This document shows, piece after piece, positions 44,742-56,800 of a DNA stretch of 64,000 bases. A program made the position numbers and the translations under genes. The notes below the pieces were generated by a model that was not told where the DNA came from, searched no databases, and saw only the letters and a program-made list of their open reading frames with translations. Each line of letters starts with the position of its first letter. The stretch's first letter is position 1. Where the stretch lies: assembly GCA_963576565.1 (NCBI GenBank), contig OY755038.1, forward strand, positions 62,348,366-62,412,365. The letters run 5' to 3'. Source of the DNA: Aspidapion aeneum (Eukaryota; Arthropoda; Insecta; Coleoptera; Brentidae).

Positions 44742-44957
44742 TGTACACAGGGGTATCCATGATAAATGTGACTCTCTCGTATTTATTAATGAATTTAAGA
44801 CATCGGATAAAAACTTAAAAATATGGAATAAAACAAATTTCTATTTAGCCCCAATTTGTTTCTTTTGCTGCCAACGGTCAAAATAGGTAGTTTACTACCA
44901 ATTTTTTATTAAACGAGATTTTGGGGAGTTACATTTATAATGGATACCCCTGTACAA
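44742..44957. mobile_element. 216-bp MITE with GTACA ends
   Basis: tgtacacaggggtatccatg at the left and the inverted tgtacaggggtatccattat at the right continue as inverted repeats for about 35 bp (ataaatgtgactctc and ataaatgtaactccc). It lies in an ABHD2 intron. Confidence 0.7.
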
Positions 44958-45054
44958 TGGTATATAGTTCATTTCATAATATTTGAAACAACTTTTTTCG
45001 CTGGATTATGATGGTTAGTATGATAACTGTCAAAAACTTATGAAATGTATTGTA

Positions 45055-45240
45055 TATACAGGGCGTCCCAGTTTAATGAAAAAATTGACGCTTTTCCGAG
45101 CCCAATCAATCAAAAATTAAAAATTGTGTTTTACAAAAAATTGATATTTTGTTGCCATCTTGTAAACGAATTTATGAAAATTTGGTATCTTTTTATAAGC
45201 GACTACGGTCAATCGAACGACGATAACGTAGTTGTTTGCC
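45055..45240 (+). mobile_element. Solo end related to the 31997 fold-back element
   Basis: tatacagggcgtcccagttt, then ttgttgccatcttgtaaacg and gcgactacggtcaatcgaac follow the same order as the left end of the element at 31997 (cagggtgtccc, gccgccatcttgcaaac, ggaactacggccaatcg). No opposite end was found here. Confidence 0.6.
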
Positions 45241-45579
45241 AATATTGATAATATCTCCAAATTTAAAAATTTATACCTAGACTACGTACGATATAACAGC
45301 CGATTATTTTTGTAGGTAGAGTGCATAATAGGCCCAGATAAAAATGTGTACTTTATTTCGCTGGCCTCGTTAGTTGATATTTGTACTATATTTGTATGCT
45401 CAATATTGGTAGATAGTTCACAAAATGTCCAGGAATATTACTGAGAAATCCCCTCAAAAAACTGTGTAACATTACAACTGATATCCTACAGAATCCGAAA
45501 AACTACCCTTGTGCATTCTGTAGAACTTTTGAAAATGTTCCCCGAAGTAAAAAAATAAAGACTCGAAAACTGCCCTTAC

Positions 45580-45747
45580 CATAGCTAAAAATTCTAGGAG
45601 CAGTGACGGGTACATTCCTAAGAGCACCCACATGGTTCAAAACGGCGCATCGATACCCGTGGCACTGGGCCCAATGGACAAAGGTTCGAATGTAGACACT
45701 TTCTGATGTGTTGCAGATGCCGGGACAGATTGCGACTGAGACGTCAT
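45580..45747 (-). CDS. ABHD2: ABHD2-like hydrolase, first exon seen
   Basis: The acceptor gattttttttag precedes 45747 and the donor GTAAGG follows 45580. The 168-bp exon encodes DVSVAICPGICNTSESVYIR, TFVHWAQCHGYRCAVLNHVG and VPVTAPRIFSYG. This matches the ABHD2 oxyanion-hole (PGI.N.SE) region and the strand before the nucleophile elbow. It enters in mid-frame with two bases of a codon, so at least one coding exon lies upstream. I found none between 45748 and 64000; the missing N-terminal part would include the membrane anchor. Confidence 0.93.
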
Positions 45748-45820
45748 CTAAAAAAAATCATCCCTTCTTAATCGATGGCCACGACACTCAACTAGAAAGG
45801 GCGTCACCCCAGTATTTGTA

Positions 45821-47208
45821 CAGTATTGGACAAAATTATAGCAACAAATTATAAAATTATATCAAAAAGCAAATAAGGTACATATACTACAGATTGGCTT
45901 TCAACGACTAATAAGAGCACATGTTTTCTAAATCGCATAAGATAGGAACTCGTTTTTTATTAAACTGGCTACACTTTTCTGTTGGACAAAAATATAGCAA
46001 CAAACATTTTTATCTCCTCATGTTTTCAAAGCGTTAGATATTTAGTTTGTGTTATTTATGTTAAACTGATAGGTGGTATAGTAACTAACGAAAATTTTAA
46101 ATATGGGTCGTGCAAAAGCCGTTACAATCGATATTAAAAATCAATTTATAAAAATGTACAATCAGGGTATCAAGTAAACCGAAATAGCTAAAATTGTATT
46201 ATTACATTGATCTATTGCATGAAGAACTCTCTCTTCTGCCGCTGAGAATCACCTGACGTCAAAGAAAAGCATCTAAGAAACTCAATCGTTGTGGTAAAAT
46301 AATGTGTAAAGAAGGCTTATTTATACCATCTACAAAACTCTTGGCAGGATTGAAAGAAGGTTGTCACTGTGACAAAAATTCCGGAACACAGAAAAAGGCG
46401 TTTAGTACAACTCAACCTGCTAAAAAAACACTCTTTTCAGTATAAAATGTACGTTCCCGTTTCAAATTTGTAGTTAATAATGCTCATTGGTATGCAAAAG
46501 ATTGGAAAAACTCTTTTATGGCGGCGAATTAAAGTTTACCTGGATCGAAGTGTTGGTGTCATCTCACATCATCACTTCGAAACAAGTTAAACTTTGATTC
46601 TCCTCGCTAAAAATAAGTTTAATGCATTCTTTGGAATGGAACGGGAACGCCCATTTTTTTATTGAAAGTAGTGTTTATTTTAGGTTGAGTTGCACTAGAC
46701 AGCCTTCTTTAAAATCTGCCAAAGATTTTTCTGATGGTATAAATGGCTTATCTTGAGACAAGTCGATGAAATTTTGTAGATAATATTCTTGACCGTCCAG
46801 TGTTTCTCAGCAGCAGAACAGATCCTCAAACAAATTCTTTATAGTTCTCCATACTGTAGATCGATGTAATAATAAGTTCTTGGCTGTTTCGGTTTGCTTA
46901 ATACTCTACTTTTTTATTTTCATAAATCGATTTTTAATCTCGAAGTGCCTTTCTACAACTCATATTTTACTTATGAGTTTAACATAAATAAGCCAACATT
47001 TTTGTCCAGCAGAATAGTGTAGTCAATTTAATAAAAAATTACTCTTTTCCAAACCAGAAAAAATATAAACGAGTTCTAATCTCATTTGATTTAGAAAATA
47101 TGTGCTCTCTTAACACGTGGAAGATCAATCTGTAGTCCATGTGCAAATTTACTTAATTTATTGTTTTGTATAAACATATGATTTTTGCTATAATTTTGTC
47201 TAATAGTG
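45821..47208. mobile_element. Head-to-head Tc1-like element
   Basis: cagtattggacaaaattata at 45821 and the inverted cactattagacaaaattata ending at 47208 are flanked by TA. The left half encodes a Tc1 N-terminus on the plus strand near 46103 (MGRAKAVTIDIKNQFI, stop, then EIAKIV), with later stops. The right half, read on the minus strand, encodes the same N-terminal region again, near 46980-46670. The two 5' halves therefore face each other and no complete catalytic domain remains. Confidence 0.75.
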
Positions 47209-47944
47209 TATGAAGCAGTAAATATTAGTTTCTATATTCTGCAGGAAGTTTTTGAATAACACGCTAATATTTAAGGAACAATTCTTGGGTTCATTTTAAG
47301 AAAAAAACTTCAGAAGATACAGGGTATTAAAGATTTTAAAAAAATCTTTTTTTAAATTAATATCTGATAGATAGCAGTGTATTTTGAAATACTTTAACAC
47401 TCTGTATCTTAAAAGTTAAGACGTGTAAATAATACTTTACAAATCGTCATAGTGTCGTGGTAGCGATATTTGTTTTACATATCGGCGGTCCGGGTTCGAT
47501 TCCTGGCTAGGTACTTGGTGGTTTGTGATTGTTTAAAATGCTATAACTTTGCTCTAACTTAGCGAAACTTGGCGATTGATCCTGATTGGATGGTAAGAAC
47601 GAAAAGAAGTTTATATAGACATTTTTAGAATTGCTCACTGAACAATTCTATTAATGTTTGCTGACTACGAAAATAAGTTCCAAAAATTTTCACGGCCTCC
47701 CCTACTATAATAATTTACTGCTTTATAGACAACTACTATACTATATTCAACTTTAAAGTTGTACTTAAAAGAGTAGCATACTAGTTGAATAGAGATTTTA
47801 AAACAAAGTACTAAAAACATTTTAAAACTTTAGGTATAAAATGTTCACTTTTAAGCCTGCATTTTAGAGATTAAAGTATCACTTTTTATGCCCGTGATGA
47901 ATAAGGGATAAAAAGAAAAAAATTGGGATGAAAAGTAACATATC
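47209..47944. other. Intergenic, holds a tRNA-like segment
   Basis: Apart from the tRNA-like sequence at 47447-47516 I see no gene or element ends here. Confidence 0.5.
47447..47516 (+). tRNA. tRNA-like segment (tRNA pseudogene or SINE head)
   Basis: A perfect B box ggttcgattcc (47493-47503) lies in a T-arm with paired ccggg/cctgg. Upstream, gtcgtggtagc resembles an A box, and cgatat/atatcg can pair around a 9-base loop holding ttac. The loop is too long for a normal anticodon arm and the acceptor stem is weak, so a functional tRNA is unlikely. Confidence 0.35.
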
Positions 47945-48172
47945 AGGAAGCATACAAGGAGGCAGGAAGAGAGGTATTCGAAGAGGAGGCCTTTGAGACG
48001 GAGGACCTTCGGAATCTGAGGTAGCCCAACATTCTAGCCTTTTTACAGAAGACGGGCATATTCCTTATCGAAGGAAGGACGCAGGACGGGAGAAGCCCGG
48101 GGGTAGGCGAAAAGGGCGCTTTATGTGCCTAGTCGCCAAGCCTAGATCCTACCCACACTACTACTACTAAAT
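47945..48172 (+). mobile_element. Possible LINE 3' end
   Basis: This GC-rich patch differs from the AT-rich flanks. One frame reads AFLQKTGIF, resembling the last residues of some R1/Loa-type LINE proteins. It then has a GC-rich 3' part and ends in ctactactacta, a microsatellite-like tail typical of such elements. Confidence 0.4.
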
Positions 48173-49318
48173 ATCAGGGATAAAAAGTAATAATCGCGAT
48201 AAAAAGAAACAAGAAAAGTGAAAATCCTAATAAAAACAGAAAAACCAAAGATGCCAGAAATTTATTTATACAAAGTAATACTAAAGCAAAGCGGGAAGAA
48301 CTATTGAACCTTAAGTTTAGCTCTTGTAGCAAATTAAGTCAAACCGAAAGTGCTAATTAGCCTTACTGAAGAAATTGTAACATAATAAACACAATATTTT
48401 CAGAATTCTTAGCATTCTCGTTGAATGTTTTAGTAATGTAATGTGCTTTAGTGAAACTTAAAAAAAAGGAGGCGGCGTTTTAGACATTTAGGTCGAAAAA
48501 AAGTTGAGGACCAAAAAAACATCCGACCGTACGTTTTCCTCAAATAAAAATCCTCATTTGAAAAGTTTTCCTACATAAACTTTTTTGACAATATTTAAAA
48601 GCTGCTTTTTATGTCACCCGATAACATAGACCAAAAAAGTTTTTTTTCATTCTTTTTTGATTCGCTAGAACAATTGTCATAAACTCCTAATATTATGTAA
48701 CGACCCTAGCGCATTGCGAAAGCAAGCTCAATGTTTTTTAACTAACTGAAATAATACAAATAAAGTACTTTCACTTTGCAAAGGCGAGAATACTTAATTG
48801 GAGTGTAAATCCCATAAACTCCTTAGTTACTACTAAAAATCCCGTAATACGTAGGACTGGGTCGACAGTCATTTTTTACTCGATATGTAGCCTTCAGTAG
48901 AGACTGTGTTGCACAGAGATATGCCGGCTGGGCCACGTCTGTGCACAAAAAAAAATCTATTTAGTTGTAAATTAATACAGGATTCCTCTAGAAATTTAAT
49001 AATTTTTTTTCTCGAAATTTTTCAAAAAATACAGCTATTTTCTTTCGAAATCTAATACTTACTATTATTCACAAATTTTTGAATTTGATAGGGAAATCAA
49101 AAATGTTGGAACCATCATTTGTCTCAGCTTATCAAATGCGGAAATTAGTCAATCTTAGCATAAATAATATTTATATTTGATTTTAAGGAATTCCAGGTTT
49201 TGCAGATTTTCCAGGACGCATGGGAACAAAATTTTTAGTTAAAAGACGGGAGGTAAAGAAACGAAAACGACCCTGAACTGCCGTTAACACAAAAAACCTA
49301 ACGAAAAAATTGAACAAA
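48173..49318. other. No recognised genes
   Basis: AT-rich sequence without clear exons, repeats or element ends. Confidence 0.5.
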
Positions 49319-51311
49319 GTTGAAGGCACTAAATACATTGTTTACCGGGATGCATCAGATGAGCTGAATTTGAGATATGTACACCTCAACCTTAAAGACC
49401 AAACCTTTCTGATATTTTTTCAAAAAAAAAAAATTGGGGGGGTCATAGGTTTCGTTTTCGAGCTATACTTATTTAATTGCGCGCCACTGAAATATAAAAA
49501 AATATCTCTTGTAGTTTTGTTGGATATAACGACAAATAAAAATCAGAGATATTTTGTTTTATTGGAAAAAGAGTCATTTTAAGAATTTTATTAATTTTTG
49601 ATATATAGTTTAAACATCACATACCTACAAAATAATTATAAAAAAAATACAGGAAAAATACCAATACCAATATTTATTAAAGGTAAAGAATCCTTTTAAC
49701 TATTCTAAAGTGATGTTTGCATAATGGGTTTATTAATTCAATTTTTTTGCTTTAACTTCTTGTCAAATAGAAGTAAAAAACCAATATTAATTTTTTTTTG
49801 TAGAAAAAAAGAGTCTTTTTAAGTATGTTTTTGACATTTAGTTTTCGTTACATATCTACAGAGTGGCTCAAAAGATGAATAATAGATATACAGGAATAAT
49901 AACTGGGATATACCAAACGGGATGAAATTAAAAAAGAATAGTCAAAATAAACTCATTTGCTTCAATTTGAGTCATTGTAACTATTATAAAGTAATATTTA
50001 CATACATAATGGTTTATGTAGTAAACTGAAAGGGTATATGAAACAGTTTTTAAATTAAGCAAATTATTGGTGTACTATCTGTCTAGCGGAATAGTGTACT
50101 TACTTACTAGATGAGGTGAATTTGAGATATGTTAGAGCTCGAGCCATTCTGAAACATGTTTAAAAAAAAGTTGGGGGGGGGTCATTGGTTTCGTTTTCGA
50201 GCTATACTTATTTAAATATGCTCTACGGGAATGTGGAAAATGCTACAACTTCTATCGACTTATAGAGATATAAAGTCGATATTTAAAGTTTTGTCAATTA
50301 AAGCCCCGCAAAGTATAGCTCGGAAACGAAACCGATGACCACCCACTTTTTCTTGAAACAAGTATTAGGACGGTTTAGACAAATTCACCGCATCTGATGC
50401 ATCTCAGTAAACACACTATTCCATAGACAGTAAGTACACAACATTTCATGCCAATTAAAAAAAAATTTGAAATACCCTTTACGTTTATTGTTATTCCTGT
50501 ATTTCTATTATTAATAATTTGAGCCACTCTGTAGATATGTGACGAAAACTATATGTCAAAAATTGAAAACATACTTATACTCTTCTTTTTAACAGAATGA
50601 AATTAATGTTGATTTTTAATTTCAATTTGACGAGAAGTTATAGCAAAAAAACTACAAAAAGTCACATTATTTCATTTTCCAGCAGCGCGTATTTAAATAA
50701 TTATAGCTTGAAAACGAAACCGATCACCCCTCCATTTTTTTTGAGTATCAGGACGGTTTCGGCTCTAACATATCTTAAATTCACATCATTTGACGCATCC
50801 CGGTAAAAACACTATTCTGTAGACAATTAGTAAACATGTCATGCGTTGAATGAATTTTTTTTTGAAATACCCTGTAAGTTTATCACATAACCTATTATAC
50901 AGACATCACTTTAGAATATTGAAAACGACTCACATGAAGTTAATTCTGACCATGCATTTTCAGTCTCCTTTTTTTATACTTAATAAATATGTTATTTTTC
51001 CTGCATTTGTTTTATATATATTTTGAGCTACTCTGTAAAAAAATCTGAAAAGGACTCTTTTTTCAATAAAATAAAACTAATATCGATTTTTTAATTTTAA
51101 TTGATTGATAGCAAAAAAACCACAAAAAGTCACATTTTTCCATATTTCAGTGGCGCGCGTTTAAGTAAATATAGCTCGAAAACGAATCCTATGACCCCCC
51201 CCCTCCTAATTTTTTTTGGAAAATACATTAGGAAGCTTGGCCTTCAACATATCTCAAATTGAGCTGATCTGACGCATCCCGGTAAACAATGTGTATTTAG
51301 TGCCTCCTCCT
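49319..51311. repeat. 2-kb nested palindrome of the 864-bp-unit family
   Basis: The left outer arm (aggcactaaatacattgttt at 49324) pairs with sequence ending near 51305 (gtgtatttagtgcctcc). An inner pair lies near 50080-50260 and 50600-50830. At least five copies carry the gcgcgt/atagctcgaaaacgaa block also found in the 864-bp unit near 33110-33140, in both orientations. No intact frame is present. Confidence 0.7.
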
Positions 51312-51880
51312 TAGTAAACTGGTCTGCGATAACTGTGTCCTGAGCATCATCTTGCTGAAGTTACAATAAATGTTTTAACAAACCAATACACTATATAAAA
51401 TAATTAGAGCTACGCTTGGTCTTTGAGCGTTCTTTGCAATAATAATAATAATAATAAAATTACACGCTGATAAGGCCTAGATACCCTGTTGTACAAAATA
51501 TGTCGTTAACTACTGGTCTACGACAATAAAATAACTGGGAACAAAATTACTCAACCGCAATCATACAATCTATTATTATTTTTGCATGCATCCGAGACAT
51601 GCAACATTCTGACGTTTTCTTTGCAAAAAATTACTAATTACCTACATATTTTTTAGTTTGCTTTCATTAAGTACATATGTATGTATGAATGATATGTTTT
51701 ACAGTAATTTACCAGGAACGTACGATAGCGCTATCTTAAATATTTTTTTGTTCTCTTACTCATATCGAAACTTCAACGTGATGACAAAGAAATATTTTTA
51801 TAGAATTGTTTAAAAGATTAAATTTACCGACCTAGTAAGACCTTTTTTGTATTTGAGATCTTCAACGGTACCTATTATCT
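51312..51880. other. No recognised genes; short AAT microsatellite
   Basis: An (AAT)n run lies near 51437-51455. Nothing else was recognised. Confidence 0.5.
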
Positions 51881-52597
51881 AGGGTATCCAGTACCGGGAC
51901 TTGGTCCCGGGACGGTTCCGGGATTTTTCCTAAAAAAAGTGGTCCCGGGACTCAGTGAAGGTCCCGGGACCTCAACTTGGTCCCGAAACCGCTAAATTAT
52001 ACCAGACACATACATAATAAGCGTGACGCAGCGCCGTCTATTGCAGGAACGCGAAAGGATCGCAAAAAAGTTAGACGGATTTATTGAAAATATTTGCTAC
52101 TGCCTCAACAAGTACAAGAGTCATACAAACGTCATCAAGTGCAAAACCAGATCGATTTTCAAAAATAATAAAACGAGAAATGGTCCTTTTTGAGGATGGC
52201 GGTTGTCGAGGACAATATTTGCAGCTAAGCTACGAGCATTTACTAACTATACCACCTACCAGCGTCCAATCGGAGAGAGCTTTATCAGTGGCCGGCGGTT
52301 TTTTGTAACAAGCTTCGTTTAAGATTAAATGATGTATCCTTAAATGCACTCGTGGCACTTAAATCTCACTTTGGACAAAAGAAATGTTTTCCTATACTTA
52401 CCTTTTTATTTGCTACGTTTGTCAATTTGTTTTTATGTTAACCATTTACCAATATCAATAAACCTGTGTTCTGTTCTCTGTTAAATTAATTTAATTACTT
52501 TTATTTTAGTTTCGAGACCAGTCCCGGGACTGGTCCCGGGACCTGACATTTGGTCCCGAAGTCCCGAAAACATATTTGGTTCCGGGACTTGTCCCTC
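51881..52597. mobile_element. Non-autonomous hAT element
   Basis: Imperfect ends agggtatccagtaccgggac and, inverted, gagggacaagtcccggaacc are flanked by a near 8-bp duplication, TATTATCT (51873) and TATTATCA (52598). Both subterminal regions carry several GGTCCCGGGAC-type repeats in both orientations. The interior keeps the end of a hAT transposase. Confidence 0.7.
52084..52380 (+). pseudogene. hAT transposase C-terminus (dimerisation region), frameshifted
   Basis: The frame reads MVLFEDGGCRGQYLQLSY, LLTIPPTSVQSERALSVAG, the hATC signature in which PPTSV.SERAFS is usual. After a shift near 52305 a second frame gives KLRLRLNDVSLNALVALK, the usual last helix. The catalytic and BED-finger regions are missing. 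Confidence 0.85.
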
Positions 52598-52789
52598 TAT
52601 TATCATAGCTAAGATTCCTGGGGTGGTTCTTTTAAACTGCTTCGTCATTTAAAGCTATATTTTGTGCAACTATCGACCTTTTCTCTGCTAATTTAAATAC
52701 AATTCTAAATAAACAGCTTTCTAAATAAAATAAAGAAGAAGTTATGATGATATTGTTTTTGTATTAAACAAGTAATTGAGTAAAGAATT

Positions 52790-53820
52790 GCCAAAAATAT
52801 AGACTCATGTTGCCTTTACGGACCTACAAAACGCATATGATACCGTTCCAGTAGAAAAATAATGGACAGTGTTAGAGCAAACTAATATCAATCATGCATA
52901 AATAAAAACGTATACAAAAGAGTCAAAATCTAAAATTAAAATTGGAAATCGACTTTCAATAGAATTCCAAGTAACGAAAGGCTTAAGACAGGGATATTGT
53001 ATCTCTCCAACTCTTTTTAAAATATATAAGTACCTCTAAAAAACGTAAAGTACACGGCATGAGAATACAACTTAGCGACCGATTTACCATATACACACTA
53101 CAGTTTGCTGACGACCAAGTAATTGTAGCTAATGATAAAGAAGACATGGTGTATATGCACAAATGATGAGAAAGTTAACGAAATAATATCAAAAGTGAGG
53201 GTTAACAGTAAACGTGGACAAGACACAGTAGCTATGTATTGGAAACGAATCAAGTGAGTGAGAATTAGACAATGGACAAAGAATAACTCATTTGATAATA
53301 CAGGAACAGACTGTAAAGAACTGGAAAAAATAATAGTAAAAGCAAAAAAGGTTATTGGATATCTTAACAGTATTTTATGGAGTAGAGAGGTAAAAAAAAA
53401 GTAAAATTAATAATAAGCAATGGTAAAAAGCACGCTGTTGTATGAAATAGAGACTTGTCGCATAACAGAAAAATACAAAACAAAAAAATATCTAGAACAG
53501 ATCATATAAGAAATGATACCATAAAAGAAAGAATGGGAATCGAGGGAAGCATAACGGATGACATCACTAAAAGACAACAGATATGTTACGGCCATGTACA
53601 ACGGATGAACGATAAAAGATTACCAAAGCAGGTTCTAGAATGGCAACGAATAGGGCACAGAAAAAGAGGGCGTCCTTAACTGGAATGGCAACAGTCAAAG
53701 ATCAATGAGTTAAAAAAACCTGACAGAAGATGATTGTCAGGATCGAAGGAGGTGAAGAATAGGCGTCGGACAAAGTAGAAAAAGGTTCTAAACCGACATA
53801 GTGGTAAAAGAGGTTATGAA
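52790..53820 (+). pseudogene. Decayed RTE/BovB-like LINE reverse transcriptase
   Basis: Pieces in order: FTDLQNAYDTVPVEK (palm region), SKSKIKIGNRLSIEFQVTKG, LRQGYCISPTLFKIY, LQFADDQVIVAND (catalytic box near 53103-53145), and RQQICYGHVQRMND with GHRKRGRP near 53570-53680. Stops and shifts separate them. The last piece is the arginine-rich C-terminus usual in these LINEs. Confidence 0.8.
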
Positions 53821-54067
53821 AATCGGGTAATCGGTTAATAAACATCCGTAAAAATATAGGTCAAATCAGAACAACACTTTGGCCAACGGAATAGAAGTAA
53901 AACAACATCATTCCTAAAATACAAAATACCTTATTACCATTGACTTCTATACCCTACGGGTAGACCCGGCATGGGCCAAAATTGCCATTATATCAAGCTT
54001 TTATCGCAATTGACCAAATACAAGTAAGAATTTAATGAGCAAAACAGGGATGAAAATAGAATTTCGG

Positions 54068-54439
54068 TATTTATTGTTAAAAAATTGGATCGAAACGACC
54101 TGTAAGGTCAGGTTAGTTTTAAGAGAAACACCTACGGCTTCTAAGGCAAGTAGTAAGTGATAAATGGCGTTTTTAGATCATAAGTTTTAAACTGGTAATG
54201 AACTAAGCTGATGTAATAAAAAGGTGTCAGATATCTGTCTTTTTGTGCCTATTCGCGCACAGGTGGTATCTAAATAATCAACTTAATAGAGTGTGTGTAT
54301 AAGAAGCGTTGCGGAGCATATTCGAAAAATGATACTACATGCAAAAATTATGAACAGAGAGAAAAATAGAGACCGGTTCTGAGTCTATTTAATTTATGAA
54401 ATACTTGCTTTTATTACTAAATCTCTAAAACAAAATACA
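54068..54439 (+). repeat. 372-bp direct repeat, left copy
   Basis: It is identical by eye to 62384-62755 at a constant offset of 8316 bp and abuts the left end of the giant palindrome. An internal version (54075-54439) starts TG and ends CA like an LTR, but no PBS, PPT or target duplication supports that reading. Confidence 0.95.
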
Positions 54440-54638
54440 GAACACATATTTTTAAGCACTTAACGGAGTTTAAACCATAAACTAGTTTTGCTATTTAGTA
54501 CACTTATAGAAGTTACGGTTTAAATATGTATTTTTTTAAAAGACATTTTTCACAGAATAGATTAGCTGGGAGACGTTTAGAGCTAATCAAACGTTGTCAA
54601 GCCCTTTAGACAGGGTAATAAGCACACTCACCAAAGAT

Positions 54639-54764
54639 ATAGGTCATAGGTCGAAGGATATAGGACATTAAACAAATGCCAGTGGACATAAGCCAAATGC
54701 CAGTGGACATACGCCGAATGTCATAGGGCATAGTTCGAGTGTCATAGGCCATTTAAAACGCGTG
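54639..54764. repeat. 21-bp minisatellite, six units (mirrored at 61850-61975)
   Basis: Units start at 54639, 54660, 54681, 54702, 54723 and 54744, exactly 21 bp each. They share a loose pattern ATAGGNCATANNNCNAATGNC. In one frame the period gives a 7-residue repeat of the type SGHxPNA, but a stop in unit 2 argues against coding. Confidence 0.85.
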
Positions 54765-54974
54765 CAATTCTCTGCACGGGGGGAGCCTTAGCTAGCCCAA
54801 ATAATAGCTAATTGGTAACACGACATTGCTGATTTGACGCATATATTCGCTGATCGAAGGGGAGCTTTAGATAGCTAGCGAGAGAGGTATACGGAAGTAA
54901 AGGTATTTAAATCCAGAATTATTCGTTTTTTTATTTAAAGAGAAACAATTACAAAATTTGTACATATCAAGTTT

Positions 54975-55330
54975 TTAACATTTAGAATATACGAGTAAAT
55001 CATTTTTAATTTTCGACCATTTTAACTCGATCTTTTAGTTTTTAGTAAACATCTATATATTTTCTTCTTTTCCTTGCGTGCGTTAATAGGACGTGTATTA
55101 ACGAATAAATTTAGCTTTTCAAGGGGATTACGTGTTACAGGTCAAAATTTCAGGTAACACACATTTTTATTTCACTTTATCTAAAAGTTTCTTAACATTT
55201 AGAATATACGTGTAAACCCTGTATAATTGTTCTAGGTATTATATATTTTTCTTGCATTAATAGGATACCTATTAATGAATAAATTTAGATTTTCAAGGGG
55301 AAAAACACACACTTTTATTTTAATTCACTT
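54975..55330. repeat. Two-copy diverged direct repeat within the palindrome arm
   Basis: acatttagaatatacgagta at 54978 and acatttagaatatacgtgta at 55196 are each followed by a ttaatag...ttaat block and ctttcaagggga-like sequence. The spacing is about 218 bp. Confidence 0.7.
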
Positions 55331-55978
55331 AATCTAAAAGGCTTTATAAAGAAAATAATTTCAGAATGCTATAACACTAAATTCAAATTTTTATTAACTC
55401 CTTATTAAATTTTAGAGAAACCAGTTCTAGAGTAGTTGATCCTTACTATGTTAAGCTGTGTATTAAATGCAATTTGTAGGTCTATATGATACTTTAAATC
55501 GTAATTCCGGATAGTTTATGTCCATACCTAACTATATTTAATTTTCCACGGACAAATATGCATTGTGAACGTCTGTATGTACGTAATATTTTCTAGATAA
55601 CAACACAAAGTATCAAACTTTGTGATTGTACCTTAAAAGTTATCGGACTTCTAACGGTTTATAATTTCTTCCAACCGTTCATCCTTTTGTGTGAATGACA
55701 AACGCTGCAGTATGCTTGGGATCTGCCGGGGGCTGCTGTTTAGAACCGCTTAACAACTATACAAATGTTTAATTATTTTAAAATAAAATCTATTTTAAGG
55801 GATAACAAAGGAGATTAGTAGGGATAATTTACAGATTTGCTTAGATTCTAAACACTTTTGGACCAAAGTTTTCGCTTCATTCCGAGTCGATTTTGCAAAA
55901 ACAATCTTTTAAGAAGCAGGATGGACTTTACAAAATTGCCTGTTTTAAAGCCAAACAAGACGGTCTCTAAACAAAAAA

Positions 55979-56800
55979 AAATTGCAAAGGAAAGTACTTT
56001 TACAGGAGAGTACAAATGCATTGCCAGAGCAAGACAAAAATCACCTAGACTGCGGGAGAGAAGAAGACAAAAACGCAAGAAACTGTCTGTATTACTTTAT
56101 TAAAAAGATAGGAAGGGCCACAGTATTAGCATAACAGAAATGGTCACAGAATGGCCAGACAGAAAGGGTTTACGAATGCCAGGCATTAATGTAAAACCCT
56201 GTTTTACCAATATAAGCTTTTTTTGAATGTTTAAGGTTGAAAGTATTAAATTTTTAAAAATTGCAAAGTGAATACGCAGTACTTTTCCAGGAGAGTACCA
56301 ACGCATTGCCAGAGCAAGACAAAAATCACCAAGACTGCGGGAGAGAAGAAGACAAGAACGCCAAAATCGTGTGTATTACTTTATTAAGAAGATAGGAAAG
56401 ACCACAGTATTGGCATAACAGAAATGGTCACTGTATTGACCAGACAGAAAGGGTTCACGAATGCCAGGCATTAATATAAAACACTGTTTTATCATTATAA
56501 GCGTTTTCGATTATTTAAGAATGAAATTATTAAATAATTAAAAATTGCAAAGTGAATACGCAGTACTTTTCCAGGAGAGTACCAACGCATTGCCAGAGCA
56601 ATGCAATAAATGCTAAAATCATCTAAACTGCGGGAGAGAAGAGACAACAACACTAAAATTGTATGATTTAGTTCGTTAAGAAGATAGGAAATGCCACAAA
56701 ATTGACATAATAAAAATGGCCACAGTATTGGCCAGACAGGAAGGGCTTACGAATGCCCGGTATTAATTTAAAAAAGCCCGTTTTACCACTACCACTAAAC
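55979..56800. repeat. Three-copy tandem repeat of ~280 bp (mirrored at 59814-60635)
   Basis: ttgcaaag starts at 55982, 56261 and 56545. Each unit holds acaggagagtac, cattgccagagcaa, a gcgggagagaaga block, ggccagacag and cgaatgcc. Units differ by many substitutions, so the tandem array predates the palindrome. Confidence 0.88.

Noticed and set aside
47447..47516. A functional tRNA gene
   Set aside because: The anticodon arm loop is too long and the acceptor stem pairs poorly; kept only as a low-confidence tRNA-like segment.
55858..56103. 81-codon basic protein, with a mirror copy at 60511-60756
   Set aside because: Conserved between arms only because of the palindrome. It overlaps the start of the 280-bp tandem array and shows no domain; the antisense frame is equally long.
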